Below are positions 28,278 to 40,290 of a stretch of DNA of 64,000 nt, piece by piece. Below the pieces are notes generated by a model. The model was not told where the DNA came from. It made no database searches and saw only the letters and a program-made list of their open reading frames with translations. Location of the stretch: NCBI RefSeq assembly GCF_000144695.1, contig NC_014378.1, forward strand, positions 2,405,597 to 2,469,596, given 5' to 3'. The stretch's first letter is position 1. Every line of letters starts with the position of its first letter. This stretch comes from Acetohalobium arabaticum DSM 5501. GTDB taxonomy: Bacteria > Bacillota > Halanaerobiia > Halobacteroidales > Acetohalobiaceae. A program made the position numbers and the translations under genes.

Positions 28278-28965
28278 TCTTTTCACCTCTCTTAATTACA
28301 TACTCTACAATAGAAGAAAAGATCTTATAGCCGTCCTCAGAACCATTGCCCAAAATAGATTCTGAACAGCGCTCTGGATGAGGCATTAAACCGAATACAT
28401 TCTTTTTTTGATTACAGATTCCGGCTATATCGGCTACAGAACCATTTGGGTTCTCATTACTATATTTAATTACTATCTGATCATTATCAATTAACTTCTG
28501 CAGACCAGCTTCATCAATATGATAATTACCTTCGCCGTGGGCTACAGGAACATTTAAGACTTCACCTTCACTACATTGATTAGTAAAAGGAGTCTCTGCA
28601 TTGATAACCTCCAGATCAATATACTTACAGGCAAACTTCAAACTATTATTGATCTTCATTGCTCCCGGCAGTAAGCCAGCCTCTAATAAAATCTGGAATC
28701 CGTTACAGATACCGATTACTAAACCGCCATTTTCTGCATACTCAATTACTGACTCCATCATCGGTGAAAAACGGGCAATAGCACCAGTTCTTAGATAATC
28801 ACCATAGGAGAAGCCGCCGGGTAGAATAATGCAATCATATTCCGATAAATCCGCTGTATCATCATGCCATAACATATCAGTAGATTCACCTAAAACTTCA
28901 TGGGCTACATGGTAACAGTCCTGGTCACAGTTGGAGCCAGGAAAGGTTACGACTGCAAATTTCAT
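28267..28965 (-). CDS. purQ: FGAM synthase, glutaminase subunit
   Basis: About 232 residues. Class I amidotransferase: [32 protein letters not shown], the nucleophile Cys in [17 protein letters not shown], and His-Glu in LMPHPER. Feeds ammonia to PurL. True ATG at 28965 behind GGAGGG; the longer frame covers the purS stop. Confidence 0.96.
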   Translation of the reverse strand: MKFAVVTFPGSNCDQDCYHVAHEVLGESTDMLWHDDTADLSEYDCIILPGGFSYGDYLRTGAIARFSPMMESVIEYAENGGLVIGICNGFQILLEAGLLPGAMKINNSLKFACKYIDLEVINAETPFTNQCSEGEVLNVPVAHGEGNYHIDEAGLQKLIDNDQIVIKYSNENPNGSVADIAGICNQKKNVFGLMPHPERCSESILGNGSEDGYKIFSSIVEYVIKRGEKNGR

Positions 28966-28966
28966 A

Positions 28967-29227
28967 CTATCCCTCCAACTCTTCAATTTCAAAAGTATAA
29001 TCCTCAATTACTGGATTGGCCAACAGCCGCTGACACATCTCATCTACCTGCTTGCTAGCTTCTTCCTTTGACGGTAGATCCTCTAATTCTAATTCTATAT
29101 GCTTTCCTACCTGAACTTCAGATACGTTATTATAATCTAACTTCTCTAAACCACCCTCTACAGCCTGTCCTTGCGGGTCTAAAATGCTCTCCTTTAATAA
29201 AATTTTAATCTCTACTTTCCAATCCAT
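28967..29227 (-). CDS. purS: FGAM synthase, PurS subunit
   Basis: About 86 residues. Small bridging subunit that docks PurQ to PurL. Visible: [20 protein letters not shown] and the end [14 protein letters not shown], typical of PurS. ATG 29227 follows GAGGGGG; the upstream in-frame ATG overlaps that RBS. Confidence 0.94.
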   Translation of the reverse strand: MDWKVEIKILLKESILDPQGQAVEGGLEKLDYNNVSEVQVGKHIELELEDLPSKEEASKQVDEMCQRLLANPVIEDYTFEIEELEG

Positions 29228-29249
29228 TTTACTGCCCCCTCTATTCAAA

Positions 29250-29960
29250 TTATGACTTCAGCCTCTTCAAAATTTCCTGATAAGCACCTTCAACTTCGCC
29301 TAGGTCTCTGCGGAACCGATCCTTATCCAGCTTCTTTTGAGTATCACTATCCCAGAAGCGGCAGGTATCAGGTGAAATCTCGTCACCGAGATAGATCTTA
29401 CCGTCAGCTACACCTGTCCCAAACTCCAGCTTAAAGTCAACTAAGTTAATATTCCTCTCAGCCAAAAAGTCAACTAAAACTTCATTGATTTCAAATGCTA
29501 ACTCCTTGATTTCTTCTAATTCCTCTTTTTTAGCCAGTTCTTCAGCCTGAATATGATACTCATTAATCAATGGATCCCCTAAATCGTCATCCTTATAATA
29601 AAATTCTAACACCGGCTGGTCCAATTTAGTTCCTTCTTCTAAACCTAGACGTTTGGCCAGACTGCCGGCTGCTATATTTCTCATTACCACTTCAACCGGA
29701 ATAATCTCCAACTTCTTAACTAAGACATCCGTTTCATTTAACTGTTTAACCAAATGAGTCGGAATTCCCTTCTTATCTAATAATTCAAAGAAGATAGTAG
29801 AAATCTCTGCATTAAACTCGCCCTTTTCAGCAATCTGGCCCTGCTTTTGACCGTCAAAGGCTGTTGCATCATCCTTATACTCAACAATCACCTTATCCTC
29901 ATCTTCTGTAGAATAGACTTTCTTAGCCTTTCCTTCATAAATCATTTCTAATTTTTTCAT
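29250..29960 (-). CDS. purC: SAICAR synthetase
   Basis: 236 residues. Joins CAIR and aspartate with ATP. Visible: [11 protein letters not shown] (P-loop-like), [29 protein letters not shown] and [20 protein letters not shown]. 22 bases upstream of purS. Confidence 0.96.
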   Translation of the reverse strand: MKKLEMIYEGKAKKVYSTEDEDKVIVEYKDDATAFDGQKQGQIAEKGEFNAEISTIFFELLDKKGIPTHLVKQLNETDVLVKKLEIIPVEVVMRNIAAGSLAKRLGLEEGTKLDQPVLEFYYKDDDLGDPLINEYHIQAEELAKKEELEEIKELAFEINEVLVDFLAERNINLVDFKLEFGTGVADGKIYLGDEISPDTCRFWDSDTQKKLDKDRFRRDLGEVEGAYQEILKRLKS

Positions 29961-29990
29961 TAGTATTTCCTCCTTATTCCCTTCTGAAGA

Positions 29991-31385
29991 TTAATTAATA
30001 TCCAGCTTCTCCTTCCAGTGCTGTACAACCTTCTCCGTCTTCTCACTGGCCAAACCGGTATACTGTTCAGGATTAATCAGTAACTTCTTCTGCTTATCAC
30101 TTAGCTGTTCCCAATAAGGCTTCAGTTCATCCTTCTGTTGAATCAACTCCCGCAGTGTCTGACCGGTCTCATCGGCTTCTAAAGTCAACTTCCGTACTGC
30201 TTCATGGGCATCAGGATGGCCTAAAGAAGCAAGTAAGATATAGAGCGGTTCTGCCACTATCAACTCCTTGCTTTGATTAAAGTTCTCCTCCATTCGCTGC
30301 TGATCAACTACTAACTTTTCACAGGTTCTGATTAAGCGGTTGGTAGCCGATAGTAAGCCGACTATAACTTCAGGAATGAATCTACTAGAAGCCGAGTTGC
30401 TCAAATCGCGCTGATGTTCAGAAATCTGGTCCTGATAAAGCGTCATCATCCGCGGCATAAACTGCTTCCACATACTTTTGACATTTTCATAATTAATAGG
30501 ATTCCGTTTGTGAGGCATTGTCGAAGAGCCGACCTGATCTTTATCGAAGTGTTCACCTACTTCGCCGATCTCTGTCCGCTGTAAGTGGCGCATATCATCA
30601 CTGAAATTAGCTAAAACACCAAAACAAGAGACTAAGGAATGAATAAAATCAGTAATATATTCCGGTTCTACTATCTGGGTTGAATGGATCCCTGCTTCTA
30701 AATCAAGCTCTGCTAAAACATTGGCTTCAAACTCCTCGGGATCATCAAAGAAGAGATGGCTAGCATTATAGGCGCCGACAGCACCAGCAATCTTCCCTTT
30801 TAGCTGTTGACTGCTCTCAATCACAGCTTCAATCCGTGTCCCTAATCTACTGACATACTCTGCTACAGCAAATCCGAAGGTTACTGGAACTGCATGCTGA
30901 CCGTGGGTACGGCCAATCTGTACCGTCTCCTTCTCTCTTAATGCAATCTCCATTAAGACCTCTTCTAATCTCTTCAAAGTGGGAATAATTAATTCTTCAG
31001 CAGATTCTTTATAACGTAAAGAGTTAGCAGTATCAACAATATCAAAGGAAGTAGTAGTGAAGTGAATATAAGGCTTAGCTTCATCACTGACTCTTTGTTG
31101 AATACAATTAACTAAAGCCCGAATATTATGCTTAGTCTTCTTTTCTTCTTCATATACCTCCTGAGGCTTAATCTCTTTAACAGCCTCCTCTACTTCCTGG
31201 GCTACCTCTGTAGAACAGACATCAGCTTCAGCTAAAGCCTTTACTAGAGCTGCTTCCACTGCTGTTTGATATCTAATCTTGGCTCTTTCTGATAAGTACT
31301 TCGTATAATCCTCAAATTCATCTTTACGCAGTGAATAACGATGATCTAAAGGACTAATATTATCAAAAATACTACGAGTAGTCAT
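29991..31385 (-). CDS. purB: Adenylosuccinate lyase, second type
   Basis: 464 residues. Fumarase/aspartase superfamily with GSSTMPHKRNPIN as signature and a SPLDHRYSLRKDEF N-terminus, which resembles the E. coli-type PurB and not the Bacillus-type enzyme encoded at 37134-38429. PurB splits SAICAR and adenylosuccinate, releasing fumarate. Embedded between purC and the patatin gene in the operon. The paralogue next to purA suggests that this copy mainly serves the SAICAR step (inference). Confidence 0.85.
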   Translation of the reverse strand: MTTRSIFDNISPLDHRYSLRKDEFEDYTKYLSERAKIRYQTAVEAALVKALAEADVCSTEVAQEVEEAVKEIKPQEVYEEEKKTKHNIRALVNCIQQRVSDEAKPYIHFTTTSFDIVDTANSLRYKESAEELIIPTLKRLEEVLMEIALREKETVQIGRTHGQHAVPVTFGFAVAEYVSRLGTRIEAVIESSQQLKGKIAGAVGAYNASHLFFDDPEEFEANVLAELDLEAGIHSTQIVEPEYITDFIHSLVSCFGVLANFSDDMRHLQRTEIGEVGEHFDKDQVGSSTMPHKRNPINYENVKSMWKQFMPRMMTLYQDQISEHQRDLSNSASSRFIPEVIVGLLSATNRLIRTCEKLVVDQQRMEENFNQSKELIVAEPLYILLASLGHPDAHEAVRKLTLEADETGQTLRELIQQKDELKPYWEQLSDKQKKLLINPEQYTGLASEKTEKVVQHWKEKLDIN

Positions 31386-32344
31386 TAGTCTTCCTCCCTA
31401 AACTCTTCAATTGACTCCTTAATTTGATACACATAATCTCTTCCTACTTCTCTCCCTATCTCCAACAGATAAGGAATCTTATCTACATCAGTCAAACTAA
31501 CCTTTCCTATATCAGGTTTAATTACTAAATCAGCATAATCCTTTAATTTAAGATCAGTAACTTCCTGGCCTACAATATCAAAAGATTGCAGCAGCATATC
31601 AAAGAGATTTCTAATTGAATCATCATCCTGAATTTCAAATCCCAGATCCACTGCTAACTTAAGATCAACATTTAACTTAGCCAATATATCGGCCGGTACA
31701 TTATTCTTCAGTCCGCCGTCTACTAATAGACGGTTATCCAGTTCAACGGGAACAAATAAACCCGGAATCGAAATACTGGCTCTAATAGCCTGGGCTAACT
31801 GGCAATCTATAATAAAGATATCATCATCTAAACCCTGAATAACAATTTCATTATCCCTACCCTGCAGCAAAGGAGTCAGTCTACCTTCGGTAAAGACAAT
31901 TAATTCACCGGTTTTGATATCAGTAGCAGTAATAGCAATCGGAATCTCTGTTTGATCAAAGTATTTACCTTCAGTCTGCCAGCACAGAAATCGCTCAATA
32001 TCACGGCCTACAATTACTCCCTTCGGCATCTCTGCCCAGTAGAAGCCTAATTTTCCTATCAGAATTTTTAATAAAATTTTCAATACTCTAATTGGATCAA
32101 CATGTAAATTGAAATATCCACCTTCTTTAAAATCAAAAGCCAATTCCTTTAATTCCTGGATAGAACAGCCTACACTATATAATCCTCCGATTAGTCCTCC
32201 CGCACTACTGCCGCAGATAACATCAATCGGAACTTCATGCTGTTCAAAAACTTCTAAAATACCGATATGGACTATACCTCTAATGCCACCACCGCCGAGA
32301 GCAAGTCCTATTGACGGTCTCTCCCCTTTTAGCATCGGTCTCAC
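31385..32344 (-). CDS. Patatin-like phospholipase
   Basis: About 319 residues. Patatin/RssA family serine acyl hydrolase: oxyanion GGGGIRGIVHIG, nucleophile elbow GSSAGGLIGG (Ser about residue 47) and the dyad Asp in VDGGLKNNVP. No signal peptide; N-terminal GTG, or ATG three codons in. Hydrolyses phospholipid or acyl ester in related proteins; substrate unknown. Its stop overlaps the purB2 start, so it is translated within the purine operon although it has no obvious place in the pathway. Confidence 0.85.
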   Translation of the reverse strand: MRPMLKGERPSIGLALGGGGIRGIVHIGILEVFEQHEVPIDVICGSSAGGLIGGLYSVGCSIQELKELAFDFKEGGYFNLHVDPIRVLKILLKILIGKLGFYWAEMPKGVIVGRDIERFLCWQTEGKYFDQTEIPIAITATDIKTGELIVFTEGRLTPLLQGRDNEIVIQGLDDDIFIIDCQLAQAIRASISIPGLFVPVELDNRLLVDGGLKNNVPADILAKLNVDLKLAVDLGFEIQDDDSIRNLFDMLLQSFDIVGQEVTDLKLKDYADLVIKPDIGKVSLTDVDKIPYLLEIGREVGRDYVYQIKESIEEFREED

Positions 32345-32391
32345 CTACCTTATATATACATTATATGGACCGATTCTAAAAAGGTGTTAAC

Positions 32392-32916
32392 TTAATTCTG
32401 AGGATTCTCTTTTAGATACTCTTCATAGCCTAACTCTTCTAGCTCTGATGCAGTATCCTTGACTCTCTCATTCAATCTATCTTTATAGGCTTCAAATTCA
32501 GCCCGAATATCTTTATCGGCTATACCCAGCATCTGAACTGCCAGGAGTCCAGCATTTTGGGCTCCATTGATTCCTACTGTAGCTACCGGTGCTCCTCCAG
32601 GCATCTGCACAATCGAATAAAGCGAATCCAAGCCGCTTAATTTTGAAGTCTTAATCGGAACACCGATCACTGGCAGAGAAGTATGAGCGGCTGTCATCCC
32701 CGGTAAATGGGCTGCCCCACCTGCACCAGCAATAATAACTTCGATTCCTTTATCTGTTGCCTTCTCTGCATACTCCTGTACTCGTTTAGGAGTCCTATGA
32801 GCTGATACCACTGTCAATTCATAGGAAATGTCAAAATCATCCAACACTTTCGCTGCCTCCTGCATCACCGGTAAATCAGAATCACTCCCCATGATAATTC
32901 CTACTTTAGGCTGCAT
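32392..32916 (-). CDS. purE: N5-CAIR mutase, class I PurE
   Basis: 174 residues. Moves the carboxylate of N5-CAIR to give CAIR, needing the PurK product. Visible: [49 protein letters not shown] and [12 protein letters not shown]. Overlaps nothing but lies 3 bases from purK. Class I because purK is present. Confidence 0.96.
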   Translation of the reverse strand: MQPKVGIIMGSDSDLPVMQEAAKVLDDFDISYELTVVSAHRTPKRVQEYAEKATDKGIEVIIAGAGGAAHLPGMTAAHTSLPVIGVPIKTSKLSGLDSLYSIVQMPGGAPVATVGINGAQNAGLLAVQMLGIADKDIRAEFEAYKDRLNERVKDTASELEELGYEEYLKENPQN

Positions 32917-32919
32917 AGA

Positions 32920-34080
32920 TTAATCTCCTCCTATCTTAATCAGTTTACTTGCTTCTGAAGCAGTCCGGCTTGCTTGCTCCACTGTATCTGCCGTAACTGT
33001 CAAATGTCCCATCTTCCTATTCGGTCTTGTTATCTTCTTACCATAATTATGAACTTTAACATTGGGAAGCTTTAAAGCTTCTTCTATACCCTTAACTTTA
33101 GCTTCTCCTGTACTTCCTTCTTCACCAAGAATATTCCTCATTACCGAAGGCTTTACTAAGTCTGTACTTCCTAACGGCAGACCTGTAATTGCTCTGACAT
33201 GGTTAGCAAACTGGGAAGTAACGGTACCTTCAATAGAATAATGACCTGAATTATGAGGGCGGGGAGCAACTTCATTAATTAATACTCTATTATCTCCCGT
33301 TACAAACATCTCTATACAGAAGATTCCCACACCTGAAAATAACTCTATAACCTCACGGCCCAGCTTAAGTGCCTCCTCTTTAACTTGACAGCTAATATCG
33401 GCCGGAACCTTAGATTCAATTAAAATGCTACCCTGATGTTGATTCTCTCCGATAGGATAAGTAACTACTTCTCCATCAACACCACGACAGCCCAAAACTG
33501 AAATCTCTCTATCAAACGGAATAAACTCTTCTGCCATTAACAGATTATCCCCAACTCCCAAGGCCTGATAACCTTCTTTAATTTCACTCTTACTTCTGAT
33601 TAAGAAGTTACCCTTGCCATCATAACCTCCGGTACAGCTTTTTAACATGACAGGATAACCAAACTTATCACCTGCTCTTTTAATATCCTCTTCAGTAATT
33701 ACCTTCATATGATCCGAAACCGGCAGATTATGCTCCTTAAATAGTTCTTTCTGGCGATACTTATTCTGAATAGTAGCCAAGGCTAGGGGAGTAGGATAAA
33801 TATTATATCCTTCGCTTTCTAAGTCCTGTAAAACTTCTACTCCAATATGTTCAAATTCATAGGTTATAACATCGGATTTTCCGGCTAACTCTCTAATGGC
33901 TTCCTCATCATCAAAATCAGCTACAAGATGCTCATCAGCAATACTATGGGCCGGGCAGTGGGCTGTAGGATCTAGAATTATAATATAAAAATCCATCTTC
34001 TTAGCCTCTAAAATCATCATCTTGCCCAACTGACCGCCGCCGATGATTCCAATCTTCCGTTTAGTCTTATCTATCGACAT
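32920..34080 (-). CDS. purK: N5-CAIR synthetase
   Basis: 386 residues. ATP-grasp enzyme: IGIIGGGQLGKMM, SCTGGYDGKGNFLI, EEFIPFDREISVLGCR, EVAPRPHNSGHYSIE. Adds bicarbonate to AIR with ATP. Located between purD and purE. Confidence 0.96.
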   Translation of the reverse strand: MSIDKTKRKIGIIGGGQLGKMMILEAKKMDFYIIILDPTAHCPAHSIADEHLVADFDDEEAIRELAGKSDVITYEFEHIGVEVLQDLESEGYNIYPTPLALATIQNKYRQKELFKEHNLPVSDHMKVITEEDIKRAGDKFGYPVMLKSCTGGYDGKGNFLIRSKSEIKEGYQALGVGDNLLMAEEFIPFDREISVLGCRGVDGEVVTYPIGENQHQGSILIESKVPADISCQVKEEALKLGREVIELFSGVGIFCIEMFVTGDNRVLINEVAPRPHNSGHYSIEGTVTSQFANHVRAITGLPLGSTDLVKPSVMRNILGEEGSTGEAKVKGIEEALKLPNVKVHNYGKKITRPNRKMGHLTVTADTVEQASRTASEASKLIKIGGD

Positions 34081-34105
34081 TTAAGCACCTCCCCTTTTTA
34101 ATCTG

Positions 34106-35377
34106 CTACTTATGATTCAAAGCTTTCTGTCCAATGTCAGTCCGATACTCTGCATCTTCAAACTCAATCTTCTCTATTCCCTGATATGCTTTGTTGATAG
34201 TCTCTTGGTAATCATCTCCTAACGCAGTTACTCCCAATACTCTACCGCCGGCCGTTACTAATTTATCATTCTTAACTTCAGTACCGGCCTGGAAGACAGT
34301 GGTACCATCTGCTTCAGTTTCTTTAATTCCGGTAATCTCCTTACCAGTCTCATAATCAATTGGATAGCCACCAGAAGCCATAATAACACAGACAGCTGTC
34401 TTATCAGACCATTCTACTTCTACTGAAGCTAAGTCTTCAGCAATAACGGCTTCAGCAATCTCTACTAAGTCAGTCTCTAAAAGTGATAATACCGGCTGGG
34501 CTTCCGGGTCTCCAAAACGCACATTATATTCCAATACTTTAGGTTCATTATCTTCAATCATTAATCCAGCATATAGAATCCCTTTATACTTAATTCCTTC
34601 CTGCTGCAGGGCTTCAATAGTAGGTACCAGAATTTCATCATAGGCCTTCTGAAGCACTTTATCTGTAACTACCGGCGCTGGAGCATAGGCACCCATACCG
34701 CCTGTATTCGGCCCCTCATCATTATCATAGGCCTGCTTATGGTCCTGAGAAGACAGCATAGGAACTATAGTTTCTCCATCAGTAAAGGCTAAAACAGTTG
34801 CCTCTTCTCCATCTAAATACTCTTCAATAACCACTCTTTCTCCTGCCTGACCAAACTTTTTATCTAACATAATTGTCTCTACAGCTTCTATAGCTTCTTC
34901 TTCCGTTTCAGCTATAATAACTCCCTTGCCCGCTGCTAAACCTTCAGCTTTAACTACAATCGGAGCCCCTACTTCTTTGATATATGTAATTGCGTTATCA
35001 ACTTCAATAAAAGCATCATACTTAGCAGTTGGAATATCATATTTAGCCATCAAATTTTTAGAAAATACCTTACTTCCCTCTAACTTTGCCGCTTCTTTAT
35101 TTGGACCAAAGACTTTTAGTCCCTCTTCCCTAAACCGGTCAACAATTCCAGCTACTAATGGTGCTTCGGGACCGACAAATGTCAAATCTACCTCTTCCTC
35201 TGTGGCAAACTCCACTAACTCTTCTACATCATTATCCTCTATATCCACATTTTCAGATAATTGGGCTGTTCCTGCATTACCTGGAGCAGTAAATATCTTA
35301 TCTACTTGTGGACTCTGATTTAATTTCCAGACTAAAGTATGCTCTCTTCCTCCACTGCCGATTACTAATACCTTCAT
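34106..35377 (-). CDS. purD: Phosphoribosylamine-glycine ligase
   Basis: About 423 residues. First gene of the operon. ATP-grasp: KVLVIGSGGREHTLVWKL, TFVGPEAPLVAG, PIVVKAEGLAAGKGV, NTGGMGAYAPAPV. Adds glycine to phosphoribosylamine. ATG 35377 follows AAGGAGGG; a longer frame to 35398 would overlap it. Read behind a guanine-type riboswitch. Confidence 0.96.
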   Translation of the reverse strand: MKVLVIGSGGREHTLVWKLNQSPQVDKIFTAPGNAGTAQLSENVDIEDNDVEELVEFATEEEVDLTFVGPEAPLVAGIVDRFREEGLKVFGPNKEAAKLEGSKVFSKNLMAKYDIPTAKYDAFIEVDNAITYIKEVGAPIVVKAEGLAAGKGVIIAETEEEAIEAVETIMLDKKFGQAGERVVIEEYLDGEEATVLAFTDGETIVPMLSSQDHKQAYDNDEGPNTGGMGAYAPAPVVTDKVLQKAYDEILVPTIEALQQEGIKYKGILYAGLMIEDNEPKVLEYNVRFGDPEAQPVLSLLETDLVEIAEAVIAEDLASVEVEWSDKTAVCVIMASGGYPIDYETGKEITGIKETEADGTTVFQAGTEVKNDKLVTAGGRVLGVTALGDDYQETINKAYQGIEKIEFEDAEYRTDIGQKALNHK

Positions 35378-35408
35378 CAAATCCCTCCTTAATGTCATAA
35401 ATACTAAT

Positions 35409-35472
35409 AAAGCCCAGACAGGAAGATTCCACCAGCTAGACTAAGAGCAGAACCTCCCCGCCTGGGCTTTTC
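35409..35472 (-). terminator. Riboswitch expression platform (terminator)
   Basis: Minus-strand hairpin: AAGCCCAGGCGGGGAGG paired with CTTCCTG-TCTGGGCTTT, ending in TTTATTAGTATTT, about 30 bases before the purD start. With the aptamer upstream it should end transcription when guanine or hypoxanthine is bound. Confidence 0.75.
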
Positions 35473-35537
35473 TCCCTTCGGTGTTATAATTGTACCGCTT
35501 GGACCTGACTAAAAATACGGAACCCTAGGTACACTTC

Positions 35538-35606
35538 CCTCATAGTCAGGTAGTTTACGGCTACCTGGTAGAAACTCGTAGGCCTTATTCCCACAGTTAT
35601 ATGAGG
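35538..35606 (-). promoter_or_regulatory. Purine (guanine-type) riboswitch aptamer
   Basis: Minus-strand transcript: P1 CCTCATA/TATGAGG, GTTTCTACC joining segment, P3 CAGGTAG/CTACCTG with loop CCGTAAA, then CTGACTATGAGG. The conserved core matches the purine riboswitch; the pyrimidine in GACTATG is C (not U), the residue that reads guanine or hypoxanthine. Located in the leader of the purine operon. The leader's first part, about 35607-35632, shows nothing else. Confidence 0.92.
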
Positions 35607-35638
35607 CTATCATTCGGATATAATCTTTTTTCAAATTT

Positions 35639-35667
35639 ATAATACCAAAGATATACCATTTAGTCAA
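35639..35667 (-). promoter_or_regulatory. Promoter of the purine operon
   Basis: -35 TTGACT (35662-35667), 17-base spacer, -10 TATTAT (35639-35644) on the minus strand, placing the start near 35632, just ahead of the riboswitch. Matches the sigma-A consensus well. Confidence 0.7.
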
Positions 35668-35675
35668 TATAAAGA

Positions 35676-35709
35676 CGAATATTTTTTAAACTAATACTGA
35701 TAATATTCA
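35676..35709 (-). promoter_or_regulatory. Candidate PurR box pair, purD
   Basis: Inverted pair CGAATATT (35676-35683) and AATATTCA (35702-35709) with 18 bases between, lying 8 bases upstream of -35. The CGAA core and inverted pairing recall B. subtilis PurR boxes. The same layout precedes purB (38523-38556). The repressor gene is outside the window. Confidence 0.6.
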
Positions 35710-35768
35710 TCTCTATTGAAAATAATTTCTTATATCACTTTTGATTACTTTTATTTCTGATACATGCC

Positions 35769-35805
35769 AAAAAATATAAACCCGCCTAAAAATAACTAGG
35801 CGGGT
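35769..35805 (-). terminator. Terminator of purB-purA
   Basis: CCCGCCTA / TAGGCGGG perfect 8-bp stem, loop GTTATTTT on the minus strand, followed by TTTATATTTTTT. 15 bases after the purA stop. A strong rho-independent terminator by eye. Confidence 0.9.
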
Positions 35806-35820
35806 AATAATTCAAATTAC

Positions 35821-38429
<2,609 letters not shown>

Positions 38430-38485
38430 TAAAATTTTTCCTCCAATCTAAGTTAATTATAACCAATTATCAAAAACACACTAAT

Positions 38486-38514
38486 ATAATAGCAAAATAA
38501 CTAGATAATGTCAA
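38486..38514 (-). promoter_or_regulatory. Promoter of purB-purA
   Basis: -35 TTGACA (38509-38514), 17-base spacer, -10 TATTAT (38486-38491), minus strand. Near-consensus and built like the purD promoter. Confidence 0.7.
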
Positions 38515-38522
38515 GCAATAGT

Positions 38523-38556
38523 CGAATTTAAATCAAGGATACTAGATAAATATTCG
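38523..38556 (-). promoter_or_regulatory. Candidate PurR box pair, purB
   Basis: Inverted CGAATTTA (38523-38530) and AATATTCG (38549-38556), 18 bases between, 8 bases upstream of -35, exactly as at purD. Suggests common control of both purine units; this is a sequence inference. Confidence 0.6.
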
Positions 38557-38559
38557 TTT

Positions 38560-38590
38560 ATTTTACTACTTTATCATTTTAAAGTAGTAA
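38560..38590 (-). terminator. Hairpin between dnaB and purB
   Basis: TTACTACTTTA / TAAAGTAGTAA perfect 11-bp inverted repeat (about 38564-38591) and a weaker GCCATT/AATGGC hairpin just above (about 38612-38630) after the dnaB stop. AT-rich and weak; may end the dnaB transcript. Otherwise 38430-38654 holds only the purB control region. Confidence 0.45.
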
Positions 38591-38654
38591 AATATAAAAT
38601 TAAGCCATTAATTAAAATGGCCATTTTAAAAGATTAATATAAAGTAATAACTTA

Positions 38655-39995
38655 TTATTGTGCTTCCCTATCCGCTAAATCAACAAATTTAGTATACTCC
38701 TTTTGAAAGGCTAATTCTACTGTTCCTACTGGTCCATTCCTCTGCTTACCGACAATAATCTCTGTAATTCCCTGTTTTTCAGTATCAGGATTATAATATT
38801 CATCACGATAGATAAAAGCAACTAAATCTGCATCCTGTTCAATACTCCCGCTGGCACGAAGATCACTTAATTGAGGCCGCTTATCATTCCGCTGTTCTAC
38901 TGCTCTACTTAACTGTGATAAGGACACAACAGGTACATTCAGCTCTCTAGCCAATCCCTTTAATGAACGGGATATTTTAGAAACTTCCTGCTGTCTACTT
39001 TCTACCCGCCCTTGCCCCTGCATTAACTGTAAGTAATCAATTAAGATCAATCCTAAGCCATGTTCAGCTTTCATCCTTCGGGCCTTAGCCCGCATCTCCA
39101 TAGCTGTAATTCCTGGAGTATCATCAATGAAAATATTAGCTTCACTGAGGTTTCCAGCAGCATTAGTCAACCGATTCCAGTCATCCTCATTTAGATAACC
39201 TGTCCGTAAGCGATGACCATCCACTTGAGCTTCAGAACATAACATCCTCTGGACTAACTGTTCTTTTGACATCTCCAAAGAAAAGATTGCTACCGGTATA
39301 TCCTCCTGTACTGCTGCATACTGGGCTATATTTAAAGCTAAAGCAGTCTTACCCATACTCGGACGAGCAGCAATAATTATTAAATCAGACTCCTGGAATC
39401 CAGAAGTCATCTGATCCAAATCATTAAATCCTGTTGGAACTCCGGTTACACCATCCTTATTATCATAAAGCTTCTCTAAATTATCAAAGGTATCCATTAA
39501 GACATCTCGAATACCAGAATACTCCTGGATTGATCTCTTTTGAGAAATATTAAAGATTAACTGTTCAGCTTTATCCAACACTACATCTATTTCTTTGTCT
39601 CCCTGATAACCTAACTGTGAAATTTGATTGGCTGACTTAATTAAATTTCTAAGCAGCGACTTCTCTTCTACTATCTTGGCATAATATGTAATATTGGATG
39701 CCGTTGGCACACTGTCTGCCAGAGAAGTAAGATAAGCTACGCCTCCTATATCTTCTAAGGCTTCTTTAGCCCTCAATTCCTCACTAACAGTTACTAAATC
39801 CACCGGTTCCCCTTTATCAAAGATCTCATTAATCACTTCATAAATGATAGCATGGGCCTTACGGTAGAAATCATCCGGTCTTAGAACCTCTATTGCCTTT
39901 GCTATAGCATCACGGTCAATTAACATGGCCCCTAAAGTTGATTTTTCAGCATCAATACTGTGAGGCGGTACATTATCATTTAAATCTGCTTCCAT
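38655..39995 (-). CDS. dnaB: Replicative DNA helicase DnaB/DnaC
   Basis: About 446 residues. N-terminal helical domain with NVPPHSIDAEKSTLGAMLID and the RecA-like motor domain with AARPSMGKTALALN (Walker A), LILIDYLQLMQ (Walker B), and GSIEQDADLVAFIYRDEYY. Opens the fork at replication. The start is ATG 39995 after GGGAGGGG; the frame extends upstream to 40028 but would overlap the lon fragment. Located between rplI and purB/purA as usual in Firmicutes. Confidence 0.94.
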   Translation of the reverse strand: MEADLNDNVPPHSIDAEKSTLGAMLIDRDAIAKAIEVLRPDDFYRKAHAIIYEVINEIFDKGEPVDLVTVSEELRAKEALEDIGGVAYLTSLADSVPTASNITYYAKIVEEKSLLRNLIKSANQISQLGYQGDKEIDVVLDKAEQLIFNISQKRSIQEYSGIRDVLMDTFDNLEKLYDNKDGVTGVPTGFNDLDQMTSGFQESDLIIIAARPSMGKTALALNIAQYAAVQEDIPVAIFSLEMSKEQLVQRMLCSEAQVDGHRLRTGYLNEDDWNRLTNAAGNLSEANIFIDDTPGITAMEMRAKARRMKAEHGLGLILIDYLQLMQGQGRVESRQQEVSKISRSLKGLARELNVPVVSLSQLSRAVEQRNDKRPQLSDLRASGSIEQDADLVAFIYRDEYYNPDTEKQGITEIIVGKQRNGPVGTVELAFQKEYTKFVDLADREAQ

Positions 39996-40014
39996 CTCTA
40001 CCCCTCCCTCAAAT

Positions 40015-40206
40015 CTATTTATCTTCAATTAATATTTTATCCAATACTTCCTCAATATCTTCTATTAGATTAATTTTAACTCCATCTTCGTACTGTGGAA
40101 TCTCCTGAGAATTATCAATAGGTAGAAAGACTTCCTTAACTACAGCCTGTTTAGCCCCATATATTTTCTCAATTATTCCGCCTCCGACTACATTAACATT
40201 TGACAT
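40015..40206 (-). pseudogene. Lon-type protease C-terminal fragment
   Basis: From ATGTCAAATG (40206) the frame reads NVVGGGIIEKIYGAKQAVVKEVFLP and ends IEDIEEVLDKIL. This is the tail of the Lon S16 protease domain (PVGGxxEKIxxAxxAG... IPxxN), including the catalytic-dyad Lys but not the Ser. The position between rplI and dnaB is where LonC-type proteases often sit. All upstream parts are missing. The fragment begins right at a GAGGATGTCAA sequence typical of the right ends of IS605-type TnpB elements. Confidence 0.75.
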
Positions 40207-40290
40207 CCTCTCCGCCCGTTCGCAAAGCTCACGAACGAAACTGACTTTACACTGCAACTTCCCGACTGAAAGGTCTAGAGTTCCATTCAA
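40199..40290 (-). mobile_element. Possible TnpB-element right-end relic
   Basis: Minus strand: a GTTCG...CGAAC stem, GGGCGGAGAGGATGTCAAATG. The TTGACATCCTCnCCGCC form is that of many IS200/IS605 right ends, where it is the 3' end of the guide-RNA scaffold. It abuts the broken lon. No transposase here. 40291-40449, further up, holds no gene I can see. The call rests on motif memory only. Confidence 0.35.
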
